Shown: positions 1-6,638 of the stretch, one piece after another
How the letters are laid out: the number at the start of each line of letters is the position of its first letter
Position numbering within the stretch: position 1 is the stretch's first letter
Source: an uncultured Bacilli bacterium
Lineage (GTDB): Bacteria > Bacillota_I > Bacilli_A > RF39 > UBA660
Direction of reading: 5' to 3'
Assembly: GCA_910587065.1 (NCBI GenBank)
Contig: CAJUMA010000006.1
Span: forward strand, 1 to 35,873
Length of the DNA stretch: 35,873 bases
Notes under the pieces: model-generated
The model's database searches: none
The model's input: the letters and a program-made list of their open reading frames with translations, nothing else
Told to the model about the DNA's origin: nothing
Position numbers and translations under genes: made by a program

Positions 1-48
1 ACCATAAAAGAAAATAACCTTTTTGCTTTTCGTAAGATTAGCAATTAG
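1..48 (+). CDS. possible 3' end of a gene entering from the left (partial)
   Basis: Frame 1 is open from the window edge to a TAG at 46-48 and encodes 15 residues ending in FRKISN. This is too short to identify. In the second oriT module of this window a recombinase gene ends just upstream of a similar DNA block, so this could be the tail of another recombinase, but the sequence does not show that. It could also be chance. Confidence 0.2.
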   Translation, partial: TIKENNLFAFRKISN

Positions 49-59
49 ATTATTTGAAT

Positions 60-125
60 AAGAAAAAAGCTATCATGTTTTGTTGTTGTAGACAATGAAA
101 GTGGTAGTTTTTTTTCTTTTTATGA
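60..125 (+). terminator. stem-loop with long T tract at the left oriT module
   Basis: AGCTATCA (68-75) can pair with TGGTAGTT about 30 bases later, all eight positions with two G-U pairs, and is followed by a run of eight T, a C and five more T. An A run precedes the stem, so it could act in both directions. The loop contains a block (TTTTGTTG...GAAAGTGG) that recurs at about 5050-5081 beside the second oriT. Confidence 0.45.
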
Positions 126-280
126 AGTCGTAAGACAAATAAAAAAAGCAACAATATTACATTATGAAATTTTGTAATATGTTGCTTAATGGGGTTTCCA
201 AAGGATCACCTTTGGCACACGAAATCTAAGTTGGCTCTGCCGACTTAGTAGTGTGTTACCTACTTGTCATAAAGTAGGTT
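78..280 (+). other. oriT: origin of transfer (oriT), MobV/pMV158 type, module 1
   Basis: Seen: the decamer TAGTGTGTTA at 249-258 is the pMV158 oriT nick sequence (TAGTGTG^TTA), which puts the expected cut between 255 and 256. As in pMV158, it directly follows a hairpin (226-248, CTAAGT...ACTTAG with an inner GGC/GCC stem) and is preceded by GCACAC (215-220), complementary to the GTGTG before the nick. Other stems are a 14-bp hairpin at about 148-185, CCAAAGG/CCTTTGG at 198-215, and ACCTACTT/AAGTAGGT at 258-279 just 3' of the nick. Known: MobV relaxases recognise such a hairpin and cut in GTGTG^TT. Inferred: this is the substrate of the relaxase at 2024-3304 or of one outside the window. The relaxase gene lies about 1.8 kb away on the other strand, unlike pMV158, where it directly follows oriT. 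Confidence 0.7.
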
Positions 281-284
281 TATC

Positions 285-325
285 GCCAAAATCCATTAGT
301 TACGAAGTTTCTTTTGGATTTTGGC
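285..325. repeat. 10-bp perfect inverted repeat beside oriT
   Basis: GCCAAAATCC (285-294) and GGATTTTGGC (316-325) form a perfect 10-bp stem with a 21-base loop, just after the end of the minus-strand operon. Neither side has a clear T tract, so a classical terminator is uncertain. It may be part of the oriT structure or stabilise the operon's 3' end. Confidence 0.5.
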
Positions 326-330
326 TTAAA

Positions 331-564
331 TTATTCCTCATTTAAACTTTTTATATCTTGTAATTCAAATCTGTATTTTTGACCATTTTTATTTATTTCA
401 TCCATAAACATATCATAAGGTCTACACCATAGTTTGTTATCTCCATATAAAGCTCTATAAGCCACCATTTTTTCACAGGTTTCACTATGGTAAATTATAT
501 CCTCAACAATATATAAATCTCCTTTATAATGCTTGTAAACACCTTTAATTTTTAATTTTCTCAT
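331..564 (-). CDS. DUF1653 domain protein (copy 2)
   Basis: A 77-residue protein that is essentially one DUF1653 domain. The hallmark run is visible: YKHYKGDLY near the start, then HSET, YRALYGD, LWCRP, MF and a final FEL. The family is small, widespread and without known biochemical activity. It is the last gene of a minus-strand operon, and its start has a good AGGAGG site. It is a diverged tandem duplicate of the neighbour at 586-831, from which it differs mainly by a shorter loop before the final QKYRFELQDI segment. Its place beside oriT suggests passenger cargo; whether it helps transfer is unknown. Confidence 0.85.
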   Translation of the reverse strand: MRKLKIKGVYKHYKGDLYIVEDIIYHSETCEKMVAYRALYGDNKLWCRPYDMFMDEINKNGQKYRFELQDIKSLNEE

Positions 565-585
565 ATAAATAATTCCTCCTAAATA

Positions 586-831
586 TTATTTTGCAACACT
601 TTCTATATCTTGTAATTCAAATCTATATTTTTGCTCTACATTAGGATATTTTTCGTGATCTACTTCACTTAAAAACATATCCATTGGTCTAATCCATAGA
701 CTTCCATCACCATATAATCTTCTATAAACAACATATTTTTCTTTTGTTTCTGAATGATTTGCAATATCAATAACTAAATAATAATCTCCTTTAAAATGTT
801 TATAAATACCATTTATTTTAATTTCTCTCAT
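586..831 (-). CDS. DUF1653 domain protein (copy 1)
   Basis: An 81-residue DUF1653 protein with YKHFKGDYY, HSET, YRRLYGDGSLWIRPMDMF and a C-terminal QKYRFELQDIES. Its start is set by a GGAGG six bases upstream. It shares most positions with the 331-564 product, so the pair arose by tandem duplication and both copies remain open. It lies 15 bp downstream of the PNPOx-like gene in the same operon. No function is known for the domain. Confidence 0.85.
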   Translation of the reverse strand: MREIKINGIYKHFKGDYYLVIDIANHSETKEKYVVYRRLYGDGSLWIRPMDMFLSEVDHEKYPNVEQKYRFELQDIESVAK

Positions 832-846
832 AATTTACCTCCAATT

Positions 847-1251
847 TTAAAAATTATATTGAGAAATGATTTCTCCCTCTTCATCATAAATAGTAGAGTC
901 AGCATTTGCTATATATAATACTTGAAATTCTGGATTATCAAGTGTATATCCTGCTTCAATAGCCCAATCAAACTCATCTATCATTGCTTGTTTAACTTCC
1001 ATATTATTACTATCATCTATTAGTTCACAGTTAATTCTAATCCAGTTTGTATCATCATAAGCAACAATGCACACATGATTATCTTTTTCAATTTGTTTAG
1101 ATACATTTTTGTGTTTATTTGTAATTACATATATTTTGTTATCATATAAAATTGGATCTCCAAATGGTCGACAACTTGGTTTTCCCTCGTTAATTGTAGA
1201 TACATAATTAACTTGTGTATTTTCCTTTAAAAATTTAAAAGTTTCATTCAT
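847..1251 (-). CDS. pyridoxamine 5'-phosphate oxidase-like flavin-binding protein
   Basis: A 134-residue split-barrel protein of the PNPOx/nitroreductase-like family. The N-terminal pattern (an acidic start, VNYVSTINEGKPSCRPF, then IYVITNKHKNVSKQI) is typical of small FMN-binding proteins annotated as PNPOx family or as 5-nitroimidazole reductase (Nim)-like. Family members bind FMN or F420 and reduce small substrates; the substrate here is unknown. The start has AAGGAGA six bases upstream. It sits 13 bp after the unknown 1265-1978 gene and before the DUF1653 pair, so it is probably co-transcribed from the promoter at about 1988. A Nim-like detoxification role is possible but not shown. Confidence 0.75.
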   Translation of the reverse strand: MNETFKFLKENTQVNYVSTINEGKPSCRPFGDPILYDNKIYVITNKHKNVSKQIEKDNHVCIVAYDDTNWIRINCELIDDSNNMEVKQAMIDEFDWAIEAGYTLDNPEFQVLYIANADSTIYDEEGEIISQYNF

Positions 1252-1264
1252 CTTTCATCTCTCC

Positions 1265-1978
1265 TTATCTTCTTTTTGATATTGTATTGTCTTCACAGAA
1301 AAATTGTGATTTTATTTCTTCTATATTTAATAATGAATTTTCTTGAAGTGGTATTATTCTTGTCATATTTGTATTTAAGAAAGCACAATGATGTTCGATT
1401 TTAAATTGTTCAGTGTCAGTAGTAAAATCATAATGTATAGAAATATCAGGAATAAAACAATAATTGCTATCACTATTACTTTTTCCATAGTCTGTATTAC
1501 TTTGAGTATAACAACCCTCTAACATACAGTTCAATAAACTTGGTCTATCACAAGAGCCAACATCAATTTCATCTTCTTTATTTGAGTTATTATAAATTGG
1601 TTGTTCTTCCAAATCAATATCACATCTTTTTATTGAAAGACGAGTATAAATCTCATTTAAAGTAGTATCATTGAACTGTTGACTTAAAGCCATACCAATA
1701 CACTTGTCTATATCAGTATGTTGATTTATTACCATTAGTCTTACAGGTATATTATTTTTATAAAAAATTATTGCATTATGTTTATTGCTTATATTTAAAT
1801 CATCTCGATTGCAAGTTATAATACAATTACCATTTTTAACTACTTTATAAGTATCAAAAGGAACATTTCCATTTTCAAAGCCATCAACAAATGCCCCACT
1901 AAAACATTCAATATGGTTTTCATTTTGTTCAGTCCATAAATCTATTGTTTTTATAGTATTCAAGAAAATCATCTCCAT
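1265..1978 (-). CDS. hypothetical protein, first gene of the DUF1653 operon
   Basis: About 237 residues, not recognised. It has no signal peptide or membrane segment, and the middle contains several Cys (CDRPSLLNCMLEGC, about residues 143-156). The ATG at 1978 has no ribosome binding site. A GGAG overlapping the next codons sits nine bases before a TTG (1963-1961), which is the better start. The same GGAGATGATTTT arrangement precedes the relaxase at 5264. A strong extended -10 promoter lies directly upstream. It is followed closely by the PNPOx-like and DUF1653 genes. Confidence 0.65.
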   Translation of the reverse strand: MEMIFLNTIKTIDLWTEQNENHIECFSGAFVDGFENGNVPFDTYKVVKNGNCIITCNRDDLNISNKHNAIIFYKNNIPVRLMVINQHTDIDKCIGMALSQQFNDTTLNEIYTRLSIKRCDIDLEEQPIYNNSNKEDEIDVGSCDRPSLLNCMLEGCYTQSNTDYGKSNSDSNYCFIPDISIHYDFTTDTEQFKIEHHCAFLNTNMTRIIPLQENSLLNIEEIKSQFFCEDNTISKRR

Positions 1979-1987
1979 TTCATTAAT

Positions 1988-1996
1988 ATTATAGCA
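1988..1996 (-). promoter_or_regulatory. extended -10 promoter of the 331-1978 operon
   Basis: On the minus strand TGCTATAAT is a perfect extended -10 element. No good -35 is seen 17 bp upstream, as is common when TGn is present. Transcription would start about ten bases upstream of the GGAG of the first gene. An identical TGCTATAAT drives the zinc-ribbon nuclease gene (8931-8939). Confidence 0.6.
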
Positions 1997-2023
1997 AATA
2001 ATTCATTTTTTCGATAGTGATTG

Positions 2024-3304
2024 CTATAAACTTATTTCAAAATCATCTTTATCTAATTCATTATGAGATTTCTTACTCGTTTTTAAATAACTAGGAACTC
2101 CTGCATAATCAAAAAGTTCATCTTCTTTGGTTGTACCTTTAGAAATATCTTTCACATCATACATATCAAAATCTTGATTATCATAATAATCTTTTATTTC
2201 ATTCGTAGTGACTTCTTTTGTAGGTTCATTACCAATTTGTAGTAATTCTCTAAAAAAGTGTTTAATTGCCTCTAAAATAGCTTTAATATAGGATTTTAAA
2301 TTGTTATTTTCTTCTGTTAGATTATGATTTCTATTTTTTAAGGATTTAATTTCTTTTTGCATATTTTGATTTTCTTTTTCTAGTGTTTGATGACTTTTAG
2401 TATAAGTATCAACTTCATTAAATAAAGATTCTAATTTTGGTTGAAATTCTATTGCTTTTTTAGTTTCATTAATTACATTTTGCATACTATCAAAAGTATC
2501 TTTCCTAACTTTTACATATTCTTTATCAATAATCGTATTTTTAGTAGTTTTCATTTTTTCTTCAAAATCATTCATAGCATTATCAAGATTTTTATTGATA
2601 GTTTCAACTTTATTTTCATAATATCTAGTTGTTTTCTTAAATTCTCGTACTTTTTGATGTTTAGCATTACTGCCTTTGATACCTCGTTCTAGATCATAGC
2701 CTTTTTCTCTTAATCTATCGTTATAAATATCTTGTAATTGTGATAGATGCAATTTGTCTTTAATATATTGTTTTTTAGAAATGGTATATCTTTCTGTATT
2801 TGTTCTTTTATCTAATTTTTTAACAAGTGGTACTACTACACAATGAATATGTGGTATTGCTTCATCTAAATGGAGAGTAGCGTGTAAAACTTGCTCTTTA
2901 TTATAACCTAAATCATTATAAACAAAGTCCATACAAGTATTTGCCCATTCCAAAATAAAATCTTTGTCTTTGTCTTTAAAAAATTTATTTGTAGCTGTAA
3001 AAAGTAATTCATCAGCAACAACACTTTTAGATTTATTTAACATTTCACTATAACTTCTTTTTCTATCATCACGTTCAGTTTTTTGTTTTTCTTCGTATTG
3101 TTTTCTATATTCTTTTGTAAGATTATGAAATCCTTTGACATATTTTTCTTTTAAAGGTACTAATTCTATATTATTTTTAGTTAGTTCTAATTTAATATTA
3201 GGATTGCTTTTATAAGCTTTTTTCTCACGTTTGTTATGTGATCCAATTTGTGCTAAATCATTTAAAGTCATAATCGGCTCACTTCTAAATATTCCATAAT
3301 TCAT
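2024..3304 (-). CDS. mobV: MobV-family relaxase (Mob_Pre), relaxase 1
   Basis: A 426-residue plasmid recombination/mobilization enzyme of the Mob_Pre family. It nicks oriT and leads the transferred strand during conjugative mobilization. The metal-binding signature HLDExxPHIH is at residues 145-154 (H145, D147, E148, H152, H154). The N-terminal histidine corresponding to the MobM catalytic His is H23 in GSHNKREK. The middle has the family's GxDLERGxKGSxAKH segment (about 200-215). The C-terminal half is coiled coil (about 240-345), and the extreme C-terminus is acidic. The start is well placed behind GAGGAA. Its nearest oriT is module 1 at 78-280, on the opposite strand and beyond the operon downstream. 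Full length for the family and apparently intact. Confidence 0.9.
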   Translation of the reverse strand: MNYGIFRSEPIMTLNDLAQIGSHNKREKKAYKSNPNIKLELTKNNIELVPLKEKYVKGFHNLTKEYRKQYEEKQKTERDDRKRSYSEMLNKSKSVVADELLFTATNKFFKDKDKDFILEWANTCMDFVYNDLGYNKEQVLHATLHLDEAIPHIHCVVVPLVKKLDKRTNTERYTISKKQYIKDKLHLSQLQDIYNDRLREKGYDLERGIKGSNAKHQKVREFKKTTRYYENKVETINKNLDNAMNDFEEKMKTTKNTIIDKEYVKVRKDTFDSMQNVINETKKAIEFQPKLESLFNEVDTYTKSHQTLEKENQNMQKEIKSLKNRNHNLTEENNNLKSYIKAILEAIKHFFRELLQIGNEPTKEVTTNEIKDYYDNQDFDMYDVKDISKGTTKEDELFDYAGVPSYLKTSKKSHNELDKDDFEISL

Positions 3305-3443
3305 TTATCATTCCTCGCTTTCTTTTTTTATCAATCAAAAAAGATATGCTCATCACATACCTTTAACTGCTAATCTTTAAAATTTAATAATATTTCTAGT
3401 GTTAGTTTTTATATGTATTATTTTTAGAACGAAACAGAATAAC

Positions 3444-3580
3444 TTATTTTAAAGCTGATACATATATTTCAAAACCAATATCATTTTCATTATATAACTT
3501 TGAATTTAAGTTAATTATAGTATTGTTTATAGTGCCTTTATAATGTATTAAATCTACAATATTTTTAGTTGGTGCTATTA
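3444..3580 (-). pseudogene. 3' remnant of an unidentified gene next to the recombinase breakpoint
   Basis: On the minus strand an open frame reads about 45 residues, beginning IIAPTKNIVDLIHYKG and ending in EIYVSALK before TAA at 3444. It looks like the C-terminal end of a normal protein. It abuts the point (about 3580) where recombinase coding begins on the other strand. The frame beyond 3580 is the antisense of recombinase sequence, so the original gene seems cut there. Family not recognised. Confidence 0.35.
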
Positions 3581-5039
3581 TATACGTGGTAGACATATTC
3601 CACATCAAGCACCACTTGGTTATAAGCATGTAGATAAATCACTTATACCAGACGAATCTACCAAAGATATTGTAATTAGAATTTTTGATTTGTATCATAA
3701 TGGACTATCATATCAAAAAATAGCTAATTTATTTAAAGAAGAAAAAGTTCTAGGCAAAGAAAATTGGAGAGATAATACAATCTTGCATATTATTGAAAAT
3801 GAAATATATAAGGGAGATTTTGTTCATGGTAAGAGAACAAAAAATCCTACTTATTATGAAAATGTTGTTGAACCAATTATTAGTAAAGATTTGTGGGAAG
3901 AATGCCAACAACAGAAAAGAAATAATTCAAGAGCATATTCAAGAACCTTAACTTATATCTTCTTACAAAAATGTTTATGTCCTAAATGTGGAAAGATTTT
4001 AGGTGGCAAAGCTTGTAAGAAAAAAGGTCACGAGTATTTCTATTATTATTGCAGAGACTGTAAGTTAAATATAAAAGAATCTGAAATTGAAAGAGGCTTT
4101 AAGGAAGTCGTAGATCAACTAACTGAATATGATTCAATTGTTAATCAATTCTTTGTCCCTATGGTAATTAAAAACTTTGATGAGCCAAGAGAAAAAATAT
4201 ATAAAGAAATTGATATTCAAAAGCAAAGATTAGAAAGAGCAAAACTTGCTTATGTAGATGGTGCATTTACTCTTGATGATTATAAAGCAAAAGCAAAAAC
4301 TATTGAAGATACAATTAAATCATTAGAAGAAAAAATTAGTAATGCAGATAAATTTGAAGTATTTAATTATTCAGCAAAAGATATTTTAATATCTCGTGAT
4401 GTTGCTTTCTTAAATAGCAAAATTCATCCAGAAGAATATCAAGAAAGAATTAAATCTTGGAATAAAAGAACTCGTGAAGAAAAAGCAACATTAGTTATGA
4501 ATTATGTAGATACTATTGAGTTAGAATTAATTGGAACAGAATGTTTTATTAAAAATATTAATTTTAGAGAATCAATAGCTAAGCCATGCAATGAACTTTA
4601 TGATAAAGGTTATATAGATAGACCAACACCTGCTGTATTTGGAAATGTAGTTGGTGAACTAAGATTTAGTAATTATATACCTGAAGAAGAAGTTGGAGAA
4701 ATTGTTATGAGACTTAAAAACTTTTACAACGTATCTTATACTGAGGCAACTTACTATGTTAAAAATCAAGTTTTCTTCTTCAATTTTGTAGAAGATAATT
4801 CAGCAATTGTAAGAGTATTCCCATTAGAAGATTATTATAAGAAAGACCCTGATGTAAAAATGGAAGAATATAGATTTGGAATTATCTATATCACTGAAGA
4901 AAATATTGTTGTAATGAAAGATAAAGATGCGTTAGACAAATTATTTAATTACATTCCTACCGATACATCTTATATGCCTTTTAGGGAACTAAAAGATGTG
5001 CCCAGTAAACCAATAAGAATGGAATTAATAAAGAAATAA
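3552..5039 (+). pseudogene. large serine recombinase, C-terminal part lacking the catalytic domain
   Basis: The frame is open from 3552, and recombinase homology starts near 3585 with RGRHIPHQAPLGYK, the start of the Recombinase DNA-binding domain. A TTG at 3690 is the first possible start, but it lies inside that domain. Next come the zinc-ribbon domain (CPKCGK ... YYYCRDC) and a coiled coil (about 80 residues, QKQRLERAKLAY). An unusual extra C-terminal domain of about 140 residues ends in RMELIKK. The ~140-residue catalytic resolvase domain, including the Ser nucleophile, is missing, so it cannot recombine alone. The matching N-terminal start lies 9.3 kb away at 12927. It is followed within 200 bp by oriT module 2 and relaxase 2, a normal recombinase-oriT-mob order. 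Confidence 0.85.
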
Positions 5040-5049
5040 AATACGTGGC

Positions 5050-5224
5050 ACGTTTTGTTGAACTTGTTAAACGAAAGTGGCGATAGTATTTTATATCAAT
5101 ACTTTATGTAGTTTTATTTCATTACGAAGTTTTGAAATATTACGAAATAAAGAAAACGGATTCTAAGGTGTTAAACCTTAGCCAACTGGTATCTTGTTAG
5201 CATGACAAGATACCTAGGGGGTTA
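5050..5224 (+). other. oriT: origin of transfer (oriT), module 2
   Basis: This has the same layout as module 1. A TTTTGTTG...AAACGAAAGTGG block (about 5050-5081) and CATTACGAAGTTTTGAAATAT (about 5114) match the module 1 block with few differences. Next is a 7-bp hairpin (CTAAGGT/ACCTTAG, 5163-5181), then a perfect 10-bp hairpin (GGTATCTTGT/ACAAGATACC, 5188-5214) that runs directly into TAGGGGGTTA (5215-5224). That decamer fits the MobV nick pattern TAGnGnG^TTA, with the cut expected between 5221 and 5222. The relaxase 2 gene starts 40 bp downstream on the same strand, the pMV158 arrangement. The nick base is inferred from module 1. Confidence 0.6.
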
Positions 5225-5263
5225 TATATTTTGACATCCAAAATAAATCCATAAAGAAAGGAG

Positions 5264-6628
5264 ATGATTTTTATAAGTGAACTTGCATATTCTTTTCATT
5301 TAGGAAGTGATAAAAATAGAAAAAATAGTGTTAGAAGTTCAGCAAAAAATAATGTAAGCGGAACTACTTCAATGACTAACAATGGTATTCAAAATGCTAA
5401 AACTTTATCAAAATGTGATAAGCATAATTATAGAAAATATGATGACAATCAAGAACAAATTGTAATTATAAAAGGTACTTCTTCCCTTTATAAAGATGTT
5501 CAATATTTTTATAAAACTGAATTTGAAGAAGCAAGATTAGAATACAATAGTAGACAAACTAGAGATGATAGAAAGATAAATGATTACTTTAAAAAAGTTA
5601 GTGATAACTCTAAAAGTGATTTAGCCTGTGAAATAATAATTGAACTTGGTGATAAGAAATTTTGGGATACAAAAGATTCAAAATACAAACAAAAAATGAC
5701 AAATGTTTATAGTAAACAAGTTGATGATTTAGAATTATTAATGCCCAATTTCAAAGTATGTAGTGCTATTATTCATTATGATGAAACAAGCCCTCATATG
5801 CATATTGTAGGTGTTCCTATAAAGAATAATTGTAAAACAGGTATGACAACTCAAGTTGGAAAAACTGATGTGTTTACTAGAAATTCATTGAAAGAGTTAC
5901 AAGATAAAATGAGAACTCTATGTATTGAAGAATACAACAGAGAATATAATCTTGAAGCTACTTTAAAGCAAAAATTGAAAGGTAGAAATAAAGATATTAA
6001 TGTATCAGATATGTCTAATTATCAAGAAACTAAAGATTTAATTGAGAAACATCAAAAAGAAATAGATTCAATAAGTAATAATTCTTTAGAACTTAAATCT
6101 AATTCCAATATTATAAAAAAAGAAATAACTAATCTTAAAAAAGTTCCATTAAAAGATAATTTGTTTATTATTTCTAAAGAACAAAAAGATAAATTGGAAG
6201 ATTATATTGATAAAGTTGATAAAACTACTGATGACTATAGAGAAGTCAAAGAATTATCAGCAAACTTAAATATTATTACTAAACAAGCGAAACAAGATTC
6301 TAAAAGAATTAAAAACTTAAAAGAAAATAATGATGCATTACAATTAAGAGTAGATAGTTTAAGTGAAAAAATAGAAACACAAGAAAAACAAATCGATGAA
6401 TATAGAAAAGACAACTTTAATTTAAAATATCAACTACAACAATTAGATCAACTATTTAAAAGGCTTATCAACTTCTTAAAAAGAATGATAAATAGAAAAG
6501 ATAAAGAAGATGTTTATGCAGAGGTTGTTGATGATATGTATAATAATCAAATAATTAGTGAAAAGACATTTGATAATATTTTAAGTTATGGAAACCATGA
6601 TATAAAAAGAGATGATTATGAACTGTAA
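5264..6628 (+). CDS. mobV: MobV-family relaxase (Mob_Pre), relaxase 2
   Basis: A 454-residue relaxase of the Mob_Pre family, clearly different from relaxase 1. The metal-binding motif HYDETSPHMH is at residues 171-180, and the N-terminal histidine candidate is H54 in CDKHNYRKYD. A coiled coil follows from about 245 to 410. It probably nicks oriT module 2, which lies just upstream. The start is uncertain: the ATG at 5264 touches the GGAG with no spacing, and the codon at a normal distance (nine bases) is ATA at 5273. No other in-frame ATG, GTG or TTG is close. The 3' end overlaps the convergent nuclease gene by 13 bp inside a shared terminator. Confidence 0.88.
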   Translation: MIFISELAYSFHLGSDKNRKNSVRSSAKNNVSGTTSMTNNGIQNAKTLSKCDKHNYRKYDDNQEQIVIIKGTSSLYKDVQYFYKTEFEEARLEYNSRQTRDDRKINDYFKKVSDNSKSDLACEIIIELGDKKFWDTKDSKYKQKMTNVYSKQVDDLELLMPNFKVCSAIIHYDETSPHMHIVGVPIKNNCKTGMTTQVGKTDVFTRNSLKELQDKMRTLCIEEYNREYNLEATLKQKLKGRNKDINVSDMSNYQETKDLIEKHQKEIDSISNNSLELKSNSNIIKKEITNLKKVPLKDNLFIISKEQKDKLEDYIDKVDKTTDDYREVKELSANLNIITKQAKQDSKRIKNLKENNDALQLRVDSLSEKIETQEKQIDEYRKDNFNLKYQLQQLDQLFKRLINFLKRMINRKDKEDVYAEVVDDMYNNQIISEKTFDNILSYGNHDIKRDDYEL

Positions 6629-6638
6629 TCATCTCTTT
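6606..6638. terminator. bidirectional terminator inside two overlapping stop regions
   Basis: A perfect 13-bp stem (AAAGAGATGATTA, 6606-6618; TAATCATCTCTTT, 6626-6638) with a 7-base loop has T-rich tracts on both sides. It spans the last codons of relaxase 2 and of the convergent nuclease gene, so both proteins end in the sequence KRDDY plus two residues. Confidence 0.85.

Noticed and set aside
258..279. Terminator for the DUF1653 operon
   Set aside because: The hairpin lacks a T tract on the minus strand and sits at the expected place for an oriT structure just 3' of the nick.
2441..2692. Plus-strand 83-codon frame within relaxase 1, and similar antisense frames at 7480, 7772, 9244, 9636, 13617, 15585, 23882, 33949 and 35203
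   Set aside because: They are antisense shadows of well-supported genes, rich in Phe/Ile/Ser, with no ribosome sites or family features.
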